Made by a program: the position numbers and the translations under genes. This document shows positions 21,901-32,603 of a DNA stretch of 64,000 bases, piece by piece (the stretch's first letter is position 1; every line of letters begins with the position of its first letter). The notes beneath the pieces were generated by a model. The model saw only the letters and a program-made list of their open reading frames with translations, was not told where the DNA came from and did not search any database. Origin of the DNA: Todiramphus chloris collaris (taxonomy: Eukaryota; Chordata; Aves; Coraciiformes; Alcedinidae); contig JANVCC010000014.1 in NCBI GenBank assembly GCA_025345505.1, forward strand, positions 1,540,595 to 1,604,594, in the 5' to 3' direction.

Positions 21901-24900
21901 GGTGATGGAGCAGTGGGGCTGGCAAGGCAGTGGTGAGGGTAGGCAGCCTGGGATTTATCAGTCTGGGCAGCAGAACTCTTCCCTTGCACACTGGAAGATC
22001 AAATAACCTATTGGCTGGTGTTGGGTGGCAGGCAGGTGTTATCCCAGCTCGGTTCCAGATCATCCAGCACATCTGCTGTCATCAACAGCTGGAGAGGAAC
22101 CTCAGCAGCCCTGTTGACTGTCTGAGCCACGCAAGTAGGATGCTATTTACTCATCTTTAATTAGACCCTTCACGTATAGCTTAGCCACAGTTGCCATGCT
22201 GAGGTAACCACTTGTTGGAGATAAGGTGCTGAGCTAGATGGTTGTTTGGACTGATTCAGTTTAGCTGCTTTGAGGTAGGATATCAGTTTTCTCTTAAAAG
22301 AATGAAAACAGCCCCAATCCAGTCACCTGGTGGATACATCTTCCCACTGTGACAGCCAGTGATAGTTTTTCAACTGTCTTTGCTTGAGCATGTTATTAAT
22401 GAGCCTTTTTGTATCCACAGCTCTGCTCATTTAAGGTTTCCATCTCTGGAGGTCTTGTCACTGGATGACAATCATCTGTCAGACCCGAGCATCTTTGTGA
22501 GCCTGTCTCATCTCTGCAGGTAAGGAAGCACCTGGCAGCAGATGGTTCTGTTTTTTGGAGAGCTGGCAGCTGCCTCCATCAGCTGTTGCACAGTAGCAGG
22601 CTCAGAAAGGAAAACAAAATCTTTGTGATTCACTTGGATACTTCCCCGTTTAGGGACTGGTTGGAAGCAAACAGGCTGCTGCAAAGCACGAGTGGGCCAA
22701 ACCCAGCAGGTGGCTGGTAATTCAGTTCATGCCCTGGGCATTTGCTGATCTCCAGGTCTGATTTGAGAAATGGCAGCTGCTTTCTCCTTTTCCCTGTCTT
22801 TGCCCCAGATTCAGTATTATTTCAGCATTATTTCAGGCTGTGGATCAGTTCCCTCTGTTTGATGTTGGCTTTTGTGATTCAGCTAGAGAATAGTCACTAG
22901 GAATGGGGGGCAGCTCACGTGCCCCTCAGCTGGGCTGTGCTGGCTTTGGGGACACCTTCTGATGTTGCCCTGGTACTTCCAATGCTGCAAACTGGAGGTG
23001 GGAATTGATTCTGGATCTGCCTTCACTCCTGAAGGAAACTTCACATTGTCTAGAGTGTTCGTGAGAGAGGAGTGGGAGTGGGTGAAGTTTAGGTATGTGA
23101 CTGCAGGGCTAGAGTACAGAGATTTGGGTCCTGCTCTTCCCTAAGCTGTCTTGTGACCTTTGGCAAGTGCACTGGTGATGTTATATTTCCATAGGAAGGT
23201 GGAACTGGGGATCCCAGTAGAACTGCAGCTCATCAGAGCCCTGGGTGATTTAATGAACTTCCACGATGTCTCCTTGTCTATTAAATTCTCATGAAGAGGT
23301 GAACTTAAGAGCTAGGTGACAGCACTAGAGAGGCTGCACCTTGAATCCTGAGTTGAGTTTTGGACTCTTCACTCCAAGAGGGACATTGAGGGACTGGAGT
23401 GTGGCCAGAGAAGGGCAATGGAGCTGGGGAAAGGCCTAGAGCACAAGCGTTGTGAGGAGTGGCTGAGGGAACTGGGGGTGTTGAGCCTGGAGAAAAGGAG
23501 GCTCAGGGGAGACCTTCTTACTCTCAACAACTCCTTGAAAGGAGGCTGGAGCCAGGTGGGGGTTGGTCTCTTCTCCCAAGGAACTTGGCCTCAAGTTGCA
23601 CCAGGTTGGACATGAGGAATAATTTTTTTTGCACAAGGGTTGTCAAGGCCTGTCCCAGGCTGCCCAGGACAGTGGTGGAGTCCCCATCCCTGGAGGGGTT
23701 TCAAAGCCATGGAGCTGTGGTGCTGAGGGCCATGGTTTAGTGGTGACCTGGCAGGGCTGGGTTAACAGTTGGAGTTGATGATCTTAGAGTTCTTTTCCAA
23801 CCAAAATGCTTCTGTGATTCTGTGACCCTCAGACTGGTGTGGGGGACTGAACTCATGGGCTTCAGGGGCAGCACTGGGCTGTGCTGAGGGCTGAGCCTGT
23901 GGTTGGGCTTCGGAGAGGAGGAGGAACAGGGCAGTGAGATGCGGCTGTCGTGGATGGCTCCGCACTGCTGCTGAGAAACCCAGCAAGGAGGCAGGTTGAG
24001 AGCCAGCTCTCTGTGGGCATTGGGATGAACAGATGGCCACGTGCATACACTGATAGCAATGGTGGAGTTTCTCATGAATTTCCTCTTCCCATAGCCTGAG
24101 GGAGCTAAATCTGGATGGGAACAGGATTTCGGCTGTCCCCTACCTGAACCAAGCAGAGAGCCCACAGTTCTTCCTCCACCCCGCGCTGAACGGCAATAGC
24201 TTCAGGGCAGAGTGGTACAGGTCCCTGAGCAGCCTTTGGCAGCAGCCCCAGCCACCGCAGCAGGAGGACATGGAGGTGCCAGTGGAGCTGGAAACAAAGA
24301 AAGGACAGCTTGAGCGTGTCCTGCTACAGGACAACAGGGATCCAGACAGGATGGGTGAGCAGCACCTGCCTCTCCCTGCCCACACTGAAACTGTTTCAGT
24401 GTGAGAGGGCTCAGTTATGTCAGGGGGAGGATGTGCTGGGGGTTTACTAGTGAGGGGAGCAGCCTGACAAACTGAAAACAGTCAGGGAGGGATACACGGA
24501 ACCATTTTGGACATTTCAGCTAACCTGTATGGTCCCTCTGTATCTATTGCGAGCTTACTGGACATGAATGACCCTAAAGCAGACATCTCCCATGATTCGG
24601 ATAAAACTGACCCTTTCCAATCCTGGATCTCTGTTAGGAAGAAAGCCTGAGAACACTGGGGCTGTTTAGCCTGGAGAAGAGAAGGCTGAGAGGGGATCTG
24701 ATCAATGCTGATCAATAGCTAAAGGGTGGGGGCTCAAGAGGATGGGGCCAGACTCTTGTCAGTGGTGCCCAGCAACAGGACAAGGGACAATGGGCACAAA
24801 CTGTAACCCAGGAGGTTCCATCTGAACAGAAGGAGAAACTTCTTTGCTGTGAGGGTGCCAGAGCCTGGCCCAGGCTGCCCAGAGAGGCTGTGGAGTCTCC

Positions 24901-27900
24901 TTCTCTGGAGAGATTCCAAACCCTCCTGGACAATGTGATCCTGGGCAGCCTGCTGTGGGTGACCCTGCTAGAGCAGGGGGGATGTACAAGATGATCTCCA
25001 GAGGTTCCTTCCAACACCCACCATTCTGTGATTCTGTGGCTTCTCTAGGGTAACTTGCTCCAAAGGAGACATTTCATGCTGACTGGGAGGAAAACTGGCA
25101 AAAATGGGGAAAAAAAATCAGGTTGGGAAGTGGATTTCTGTGGATCCTTGACAGGCAGAAGGCTGGAAGGTTGTATGAGTAGGTTAGCCCACACACAGGT
25201 CTGCATTCCTGGGGTAGGTCAGCTCTCCACTCTGGATGTCCTTACTGAAGTGTGATGCACACACCAGGCTGAGCCACATATCCAGAGGCTTCCTGTTGTC
25301 TCCTGTGTGGATCAGGCTGTGATGGAGGCTGCTGGTGGGGCTCCTCTAAGCACTTTTCCTGTCCCCTGGTTTGCTGCAGCAGTCCGCATTGCTAGATATT
25401 TTTGGAGCAGGCAATGATGCAACTTCTGATGCTGGCCTGGCAGTAGCAGCATGGTGTGGGAAAGGCCTCGTGCTCCTGGGCAAGACTCCAACCCAAAATC
25501 TACCTGCGGGGAGCTCCTGGCTGCTCTGAGGCCAGGAGCAAAGTTTCTGCTGTGTTTGAGGGATGTGGACCCTGGAGTGATGGGGCTGATCCTCCCTGAC
25601 CTTGGGCACATTTTACCATTAAGCCAGATCCTTCCCAGTGCTGATTTGTTTTTCCAGGGTAATTCCAGCCTTTGCCATGTCTGGGGCTGGCCCAGAGCTC
25701 AGTTTCATGTAGAAACCCTCACTTTGCTTGTGTTTCATTGCAGAGGTCCTTTCTAATTCTGGCTCTCAGGAACACCCAGTGCTGGTAAGAACCATTAGCT
25801 GATCTGTGATTTGGGGTGTGAGCTCCAAAACTTCCCTCCCCCAAGACTCTCAGCTGGGTTTTAATAATCCCATGGGTACAGCCAGGACTCTGGGTGCCTG
25901 CAAGGCTTGCAATGACTATTGTCTCTTAGCAGGGAGATCAGGAGCAAATTTTCCCACACCTATGGGACACCAGAGCTTAAATTTCTATCACTTTCAAATA
26001 AAAGCTGGGTGTTTGCTCATGACTCTGTGCCCTTCCTGCATGGGGAGGTGTGTTTGGTGGCTCAAGTGGGGGATGAAGCTCAGGAACTGGGAGTTCATCC
26101 ACTCTTAGCCCTGTAATCTTTCCCCCCACTTTTATTTACATGATACTTTTCAGCATCAGGCATTTAGACCCTGATTTTTATTAGAACTTGATCTTCAGAG
26201 ATGTAGCATCACACGTGCTCCCCAAGAGCACAGCTGCTTCCTCCTGACCCCACACACGTTTTCAGCACTGGATGATGTAGTTTGGTGCATTTGACATGAC
26301 TCCCCGCAGAGCTCCCACCCGTAACACAGATGTCAAAGCAAATTGCCACGAGACAACCTCTAAAGAGGGTCTGAAACAAAAGTTCTTCATATTATGGCTG
26401 TGTCTGTGCTTAGGAGGGTGATATCCTATCACTGGGGGCATCCTCTACCACCGGAGCCTCTAGAGCACTGTTTCTGCTCATCCTCTTCATCCTCTCTTTA
26501 AGGTTACTCCCAGGGAGGGAGAACTTGCCTGGAAGACTCCACCGGCTCCCTGCATGCACAGGGATGTTTGTGCTCCCTTTCCTGCACTGAAGCATCTCAG
26601 TTTGGCCTTCAACAAGGTGATTTGGGTCCTGTGGCTCTGGATAAGTGTAAAGATTCAGCTGCCTTGGTTTCCTGGGAGACACCCTTAGCCTTTATCTGCC
26701 ACTGCAGAAGGACACAGCTGTCCCAGGCTCCTGTGTCTATCTGCTGACCCATGGGGATGTGTCAATTATCCAGGATCTCTGAGAGGGGAGAGGACACCTA
26801 TTTAGGCAGCTGAATTGCACCCAGCTTGTCTAAACCCTGGCAAATTCAGGGATTTCATCAGAGAATACATGAAGGATTGTCCTTCTCCCTGACTGAACCT
26901 TTTCTGGAGCTGCCTGATAGATGGCAATGTCTTATTGAGGACTTTGCTGGTTTAGTGCCAGGTTTTACCTGTCTGATGAGCCACACGGAGTTCTCAGTGT
27001 GCCCCAATGGACGAGTAACATGCAACATTTCAGCTTCTCTTCCTGCTGCTTTTGGCTCCTGCCCAGGGCTTAACTCATGCTACTTCCCAGCTGGATGAGT
27101 TGGCGGTGATGAGTTACCACTGCTCAGTGAGGGGCATCCCCCCAGGATGTGACGGGGCAGCTCTGCTGTGGTTCCTTTTGTGTCATCCCTCTGGTTTAGG
27201 TCACTGCCTTGTTGGTGAGCTGGTTTCTGGCTGCCGTGCCCCGGCCTGGCTGTGGTTTGGACCACAGGGTGTCAAGGTAGAACTTTTTTCCTTCTCAGAA
27301 AGTTTTTTTTTCCTGCAATCTAGGGCTGCAGCTGTAGCTCTTCTGAGTAGGAAGAAAGTCCTACCTCGCTACCTTGCAGCTCTTGTGCCTCAAATAGTCA
27401 GCAGTCCTCTGGCTGCAGTGTGCAGGAGGCAGAGGGGAGCGCTGCCTCTCTCCTCTATAATCACAGAGCTGTTGGGTGTCTCTGCTTAAGGGATGTCTTC
27501 TCCATCCTCCTCCTCCCCCCCACTGCAGGTATCTGCCCAGTGCCAAGGTCCCCACACATCGAAAGAGTGTGCTTTGGTGGGAGGGTTGAGATGAAACTCT
27601 ACAGTGTCCGACATGACTCAGTGCTTGGACTAAACACTAAACTCATTTATCTTGCAGATCGCAGAGGAGACAGCTCTCTTACCCGTGGCTTTCTTCCCTT
27701 GCCTGAAGGAGCTGACGTTTCACAACAACCCTCTTACCACCACCCAGAGAGGTACAGTATGAGCCCAGCTCTGGGGGGGCGCGGGGAGAGAAGATGGGAA
27801 ACTCCTGCTTTGTCCCTCCTTTGCAGTTAGCTCATGAGCACTGCTCTTGCAAATACCCTTAAATGTGCCCTTGTGGCCAAGAAGGCAAATGGTCTCCTAG

Positions 27901-30900
27901 AGTGCCTGAAGAAGAGTGAGGCCAGCAGGTCGAGAGAGGTTCTCCTCCCTCTCTACTCTGCCTTATTGAGGCCACTTCTGGAGTACTGGGTCCACTTCTG
28001 GGCTCCTCAGTTCAGGAGAGGCAAGGAACTACTGGAGAGAGTCCAGCACAGGCTCCAGAGATGCTGAAGGGACTGGAACATCTCTGTGCTGAGGAAAGGC
28101 TGAGAGCCCTGGGGCTGTTTAGCCTGGAGAAGAGAAGACTGAGAGGGGATCTGATCAATATCTAAAGAGCAGGGATCAAGATAATGTGGCCAGACTGCTC
28201 CCAGCTCTATCCAAGTCCATAACAGCACATCTGTGACTCCATCAGTGCAGTCTCAGGCTGAAGTTTGCTTCCCAAATGGTGTTCATCCCTCAAAGAGCTT
28301 GTCTGAAGCTGGCCCAGGTTTTGTCCTGCAGCAGCTTTCTGACTAGGGAGGGTAAACTCCAAATGTGCCTGTGGCCTCCATAGGCAACCCCTGAAGGTAG
28401 CCAGAAGGATGCTGATGAAACATTGCAATGATGTTGCTCCCTGTATGAGCCATGTGTAGAGTAGTAAGTAGAACAGGTCAGGGATGCTCCTCTGGCCTTG
28501 GTGGCATGTAGCCCAGTCCAGTGTGTGTCCTTAGGGCTAATGCCTCTCCCTGCAAAACAGGGTGGCTTCTACTCTGGTCCCTGAGCTGAGCCTGGAATTA
28601 GTTGGCACAGTGTGTTGCTGGTGAAGGAGCAGGGCACGGGCTCTCCACCAGTTGCCTGCAGTGTTGGTGAACTTCTACTCTTCCAGGCCAGCCGCCTCTT
28701 CTGACCTGGCTCCTCCAGCGCAATCTAGGGATTAAACTTGTCCAACAGAAGAGCCGGGCTGTGGAGAGGTGGCACTTCTCCATTCCTCTCAAAGCCAGCC
28801 GCAAGGTAAGGAGGAATGTGTCTTGGGAGCATGGGGTTTTTCCTGAGTAAGGCAGGGATGAAACCCTTGCTGCCATACTCAGGGCAGGATTGGCCAGGAA
28901 CCAACTTGCTGGGTATTGCTGGTGGGACACATGGATCCCAGTGGGATTGGAAGGATGGAGGGAAGTGTGGGAAGGATTTGAGGTATTTTGCTCAGACTGA
29001 GGCTGAGGTGTCCAACCACCCCCTTCTTGCTGCCCCAGGCAAGGTTTGTCACTTGGGTTTTGGCTTCAGTTCTGCCCACTGGCCTTGGCTGAGGGTTCCT
29101 ATGGAACAGCAGATGCTGCCAGGGTGTCCCTGAAGCCGGGGCTGCCCTGGCACTCCCTGTCACATAAAGACCAGCCTCCAGCCATTGGACCCGACCCCAC
29201 GCTGTCATGGGTGTCAGCGTGCATGGACATCTGTTGCGTTCCCCCAGGTCACGTCATATCTCCCCAAAGTCACAAAGCAGCCACTGATGCTGGAAGCTCC
29301 TGCCAAGACCTTTCTGTGGAAGCAGCTCCCAGCTGCTGTGGAGGCTGCAAGAGATGCTGCACCTCTGAATCTGGCCCACCCACTGCCCCCCATCAGCTCC
29401 ATGACCACAGCCAGCAAACAGGAGACAGTGATGGGGAAAGAGGAAGATGACTCCAGGCCTCCTCCTGGCCCAACTGAAGAGGAAATTGAATCCTTCTTCA
29501 TGACACAGGTGAGGCCGTGCTGTGAGTGTTCAGGACCTGTCATAGCTAGATCTTCATTTCCTAAGTGAATGAATCATGTGCACGTGCTGTAGATGCCAAC
29601 AGATGTAGCCCTCCTTCAACTTCAAGGGATTGAAGGATGGAAGCACTAGAAAGAAGCATAAATGCAATGCTGTGACCAAGAACAAGAATTGGTGGCCAGA
29701 TTTTCCTGAGTGGCATGCAGCTGTGCTGACTCAGTGAGTAGTCCCACATGGAGGAGTTCATCAATCCAGCACTGTCCCTGTAGCATCTGCTGGAAGACTT
29801 CCTCCTGGAGCTCATCAGGACAGCTTTTTGACTTGATTTCCCTGAAAATCTTCAGATTACCGGGGGGGGCGGGGAAAATTAGTGCCAGGGATGGCCCCTC
29901 TCTCCTCAGTGCCTGGTTCTGCTGAGCAGAGATGGGATGAGGTGGTGGTTGCATGGCTTAGTGCCACCAGGAGAGAAATCTGGCAACAGCAGGACAGGCT
30001 CTGTCTGACTCTGTCAGCTTGACTGGGAAGAAAGGGCTGCTGTGAATTCCTTTCTTTTGCTGCTGTGAGGTGGAGGATGTGTCTGGACCCCCACTGGGAC
30101 CTGTGGCAGAGGGCAGGCTGGAAAACAGGAGTGAGCTGAGAGGGGAAGAAAGTTCCCAGGTGGTTCCAGAGCGATACAAAGGCTACGAGGAGCTGCTTGG
30201 AGGAGACACAGACCCAGATTTTATTGAGCCAGTTGGTGAGTGAAGATAGCAAAGGGCTCCTGCTTAGAAAAGCCTTGGCAGGTTGATGAGCAGTATGGTC
30301 CACAGTGACCAAGAAAGCAGCGGCAAAGGCTTTTGTTGTCTTATTTTCCCTCTGTCTCACAGGGATACAGAAGAACGTGCAGGCACTGTACTACATCCTG
30401 AAACACCCCCTGGTTTACCAGGATGCCAAGCCACAGCTGCAGAGTGTGCAGAGGCCCTACGTGCCTCAGAAAAAGGTATAGAGCTGAAGTTCCAAAGGGA
30501 TGCAGCTTGCATTTGTATCTGGTGGTGGGATGGATGCTGAGAGCCTGAGTGTGAGCTTGGCCCCAGTTCCTGATCCCAGCATCTGGCTTACTGAGAGCTG
30601 CACTAGCCCTTGGGCAGCATGGGGGGAGCTGCTTGTCACCAGCCTCCTGGAGAAAGCCAGGGGAGGTGGAGGAAACAGTCTCTGAGCTGGGTCTGTGGGG
30701 TGGGTAGTAGTAGAGTCACAGACTCACTGAAATGCAGCCACAGTCTCACTGCACAGCTCTGGGGTTGTGCAAAAACGATCCAGTGATGCTCAATAATCAT
30801 AAACTGGTGGCTAAACCAGATCAGCTTGGTCCAAAAAAAAAAAAAATCAGACCATCTCACCTACTTGGCCTGTGTTACTTTGGGACAGGGGACAGGAAAA

Positions 30901-32568
30901 GGAGCATTATTACCCTGGGGGAGGGGAGGCACACTGCAGCCTCCTGATCTTCCTTGCAGACTGGGAGGATGCTTGGCCCCCCTGCCCGAAAGACAAGAGC
31001 AGAGGTCCTGGATGGAATCTTGATGGCCATGAGGAACACCTCAACCATCACTGAAGTCCCCTTGGGTATGTTCCTGCATTCCCAGTCTTTCCTGTTGATG
31101 GCACCATAGAGGCAGGGTCAGAAGATGCCACACCTTGAGTCCTGGGTTAATTTTGGGACACTCCAAGGACATTGAGGGGCTGGAGCGTGTCCAGAGAAGA
31201 GCAACAAAGCTGGGGAAGGTTCTAGAGCAAAAGTCTTGTGAGGAGCAGCTGAGGGGCCTGGGGTTGTTGAGCCTGCAGAAAAGGAGGCTCAGGGGAGGTT
31301 GGAGCCAGTTGGGGGTCAGTCTCTTCTCCCAAGGAACAAGTGACAGGACAAGAGGAAAAGGCCTCAAATTGCTCCAGGGGAGGTTCAGGTTGGACTGGAG
31401 GAACAATTTCTTCCCCTCAAAGGTTGTCAAGGCCTGTCCCAGGCTGCCCAGGGCAGTGGTGGAGTCCCCATCCCTGGAGGGATTTCAAAGCCATGGAGCT
31501 GTGGTGCTGAGGGACATGGTTTAGTGGTGACCTGGCAGTGCTGGGTTAACAGTTGGGCTTGATGATCTTAAAAGTCTCTTCCAACTGAAATGCTTCTGTG
31601 ATTCTGTGAACTGAACATAAAGCCGTCCCTGAGCTGGTGAGGCCCCAGGGTGTGGCCGAGTTGGGAATGAGGGTCCTTCCATTGCAGCAGTTTCCCCTCA
31701 CACCCCTGCAGACAGGACAGGGGCTTTGCCTGCTAAATGACCTCAGCGTACCATGAGGCTGGACCCCGATGCTCTGGCTACTGGTTACAGTGGGATAAAT
31801 GCAACAGACACTGCTGGGGTCCCCTGGACTCACAGCTGGATTACTTTCCCTACCAACCCCAGCTGTTGGGAGAATGGCCTTAGAAGAAACATGGTTTTGC
31901 CTCTGATATGAAGTAGCACTTGGGTCTCCAAGCACTGGCCATGTTTTTTTTTTCCATCCCAGCCTTTATGGTGGTACAATCTTGAACTGCAAGTGCCGTC
32001 TCTTTCCTGCATTGACCAGGGAAGAGAAGAGGGGTGAGAAATGAAGGCGCTTTTTGCAGGCTACAGTAAGAGCCACTGCCCAGGCTTGAACCCAGCACAT
32101 CTGTCTTCAGTCTTGAGGTGCTCAAGAACACCAGTGCCTTTGCTTTTGGGGTTCCTGTGTTTGGTGTGAGCACCAGAATAGGGCTTGATCCCAGCAGCTG
32201 CCTTAGTGTCCCTGCCATGGTGCTGTACCCCATGATACGGGGACAAGAGAGGGCTGGGGCCACTGGCAGGCAGAGGCATGGGAAGGGAGATCAAATATAG
32301 CAGCCAAGGAGCCATCCCCTCACTCTGCTTAAACCCCTGGCCTTTTCCAGCATCTGTTTTGCAGAAGAGGAAATCTAGCCCCAGGGAGTACCGGGAAGCA
32401 CGGAAGCTGATGGAGGAATTCCAGGAGGTGTTCAAGGTCCTCGCTGACAGTGAGGACATGGCTGTCAGAGGAGATGCAAGTGGTAAAAGCCATTCCCGCA
32501 GAGGCAATGTCCAAGTGAGGGGGGCCCAAACAGCTGCCAGGGAAAAAAGCAGCCAAGAAGGTGCCTAA
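15870..32568 (+). CDS. XRRA1: XRRA1, X-ray radiation resistance associated 1 (whole gene span, 16 coding exons)
   Basis: Leucine-rich-repeat protein; its molecular role is poorly known. The name comes from altered expression in radiation-resistant tumour cells. Sixteen coding exons, all with GT-AG borders and matching phases, join to 2103 nt (700 aa plus TAA); the human protein is about 792 aa. The start [12 protein letters not shown] matches human MAFSGIYKLDDG, and the ATG has A at -3 and G at +4. Leucine-rich repeats lie at about residues 132-265 (for example [51 protein letters not shown]), with another at about 358-368 ([11 protein letters not shown]). A charged, proline-rich region follows, and a basic, helical C terminus. 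The non-coding first exon is probably in the CpG island. No disruption seen. Confidence 0.95.
16395..16785 (+). mobile_element. Old, diverged CR1 LINE
   Basis: Weak match to the CR1 sense body (AGGTTTAGGTTGGATGTTAAG, then GGAGATCTCCAGGAGACTCTTCC). Much more diverged than its neighbours; borders uncertain. Confidence 0.65.
17055..17209 (+). CDS. XRRA1: XRRA1 coding exon 2
   Basis: Reads [15 protein letters not shown] at its start (with the split glycine) and ends NNVLDETFL before GTGAGT. Basic linker, less conserved than the rest, so the acceptor is the least certain of the gene. Confidence 0.82.
17467..17538 (+). CDS. XRRA1: XRRA1 coding exon 3
   Basis: 24 codons, [20 protein letters not shown] then NLVA; matches the CF...EPSDLCSVNVS block of the human protein as I recall it. 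Donor GTGAGT. Confidence 0.92.
17648..17705 (+). mobile_element. CR1 LINE 3' fragment
   Basis: TTGGACTAGATGACCTTTAA through CCTATGATTCCTAA: a bare CR1 3' end. Confidence 0.85.
17765..18368 (+). mobile_element. CR1 LINE, 5'-truncated
   Basis: Sense copy of the first subfamily, ending GTGCTGGGATTCTGGGATT. Close behind another CR1 fragment. Confidence 0.93.
18690..19097 (-). mobile_element. CR1 LINE, 5'-truncated
   Basis: Antisense copy of the third subfamily, starting GAATCATAGAATCACAGAAG; the only antisense copy found in XRRA1 introns. Confidence 0.92.
19393..19465 (+). CDS. XRRA1: XRRA1 coding exon 4
   Basis: [20 protein letters not shown] then LLTL, a block conserved across the family. 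Ends phase 1 before GTACAG. Confidence 0.93.
20160..20257 (+). CDS. XRRA1: XRRA1 coding exon 5 (LRR)
   Basis: Begins EPFRKFPG then the repeat [17 protein letters not shown] and DFPCLE. GCAG acceptor, GTAAGA donor, phase 0 end. Confidence 0.94.
21723..21856 (+). CDS. XRRA1: XRRA1 coding exon 6 (LRRs)
   Basis: [20 protein letters not shown], then [18 protein letters not shown], two leucine-rich repeats. Ends phase 2 before GTAAGT. Confidence 0.94.
22421..22519 (+). CDS. XRRA1: XRRA1 coding exon 7 (LRR)
   Basis: Completes an Asp codon, then [20 protein letters not shown] and [12 protein letters not shown]. Donor GTAAGG. Confidence 0.93.
23310..23825 (+). mobile_element. CR1 LINE, 5'-truncated
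   Basis: Third subfamily, sense, ending TGCTTCTGTGATTCTGTGAC. Confidence 0.93.
24095..24354 (+). CDS. XRRA1: XRRA1 coding exon 8 (LRR and linker)
   Basis: [17 protein letters not shown] leucine-rich repeat, then a Gln/Pro-rich linker and a charged segment ending DPDRM. Ends phase 1 before GTGAGC. Confidence 0.92.
24636..25037 (+). mobile_element. CR1 LINE, 5'-truncated
   Basis: First subfamily, sense, ending CATTCTGTGATTCTGTGG. Confidence 0.93.
25744..25784 (+). CDS. XRRA1: XRRA1 coding exon 9 (micro-exon, 41 nt)
   Basis: [14 protein letters not shown]. Good GCAG acceptor and GTAAGA donor, and it is needed to keep phase between exons 8 and 10. Confidence 0.85.
27658..27751 (+). CDS. XRRA1: XRRA1 coding exon 10
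   Basis: [20 protein letters not shown] then [11 protein letters not shown], a leucine-rich-repeat-like segment. Ends phase 1 before GTACAG. Confidence 0.92.
27838..28203 (+). mobile_element. CR1 LINE lacking its 3' end
   Basis: First-subfamily body from the TGGCCAAGAAGGCAAATGG block to TCAAGATAATGTGGCCAGAC, then unique sequence. The usual last ~300 bases and the tail are missing. Confidence 0.88.
28687..28805 (+). CDS. XRRA1: XRRA1 coding exon 11
   Basis: [20 protein letters not shown], then a basic segment ending [12 protein letters not shown] acceptor, GTAAGG donor, phase 0. Confidence 0.92.
29248..29508 (+). CDS. XRRA1: XRRA1 coding exon 12
   Basis: 87 codons, starts [20 protein letters not shown] and ends [11 protein letters not shown]. 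Pro/Glu-rich and probably flexible. Donor GTGAGG. Confidence 0.92.
30070..30235 (+). CDS. XRRA1: XRRA1 coding exon 13
   Basis: [19 protein letters not shown] at its start and [20 protein letters not shown] near its end. The acceptor (TGTGAG) is weak in pyrimidines just before the AG, but the phase agrees on both sides. Confidence 0.88.
30363..30475 (+). CDS. XRRA1: XRRA1 coding exon 14
   Basis: [20 protein letters not shown], then [12 protein letters not shown]. Conserved C-terminal block; donor GTATAG. Confidence 0.92.
30960..31065 (+). CDS. XRRA1: XRRA1 coding exon 15
   Basis: [20 protein letters not shown] then [15 protein letters not shown]. Ends phase 1 before GTATGT. Confidence 0.92.
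31110..31612 (+). mobile_element. CR1 LINE, 5'-truncated
   Basis: Third subfamily, sense, ending TGCTTCTGTGATTCTGTGAA, with a short internal gap after AGGCTCAGGGG. Confidence 0.92.
32351..32568 (+). CDS. XRRA1: XRRA1 last coding exon with stop
   Basis: [20 protein letters not shown], a basic helical segment [13 protein letters not shown], and a low-complexity tail ending SSQEGA then TAA. Confidence 0.92.
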
Positions 32569-32597
32569 AATTTAGTCCACAGCATAGCCAAGGATTG

Positions 32598-32603
32598 AAT
32601 AAA
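32598..32603 (+). terminator. XRRA1 poly(A) signal
   Basis: AATAAA 30 nt after the stop, giving a very short 3' UTR; T/GT-rich sequence follows within about 40 nt. Confidence 0.7.

Larger units (their letters stand above)
15964..32350 (+). other. XRRA1: XRRA1 introns: content overview
   Basis: CR1 copies occupy intron 15964-17054 (an old one), 17539-19392 (three), 22520-24094, 24355-25743, 27752-28686 and 31066-32350. Introns 20258-21722, 21857-22420, 25785-27657, 28806-29247, 29509-30069 and 30476-30959 show no repeat or extra exon that I can support. The non-coding stretch 15441-15852 before the first coding exon also shows nothing clear. Confidence 0.75.

Noticed and set aside
29857-30360. 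Minus-strand open frame of 167 codons
   Set aside because: Overlaps XRRA1 exon 13 on the opposite strand; no recognisable domain.
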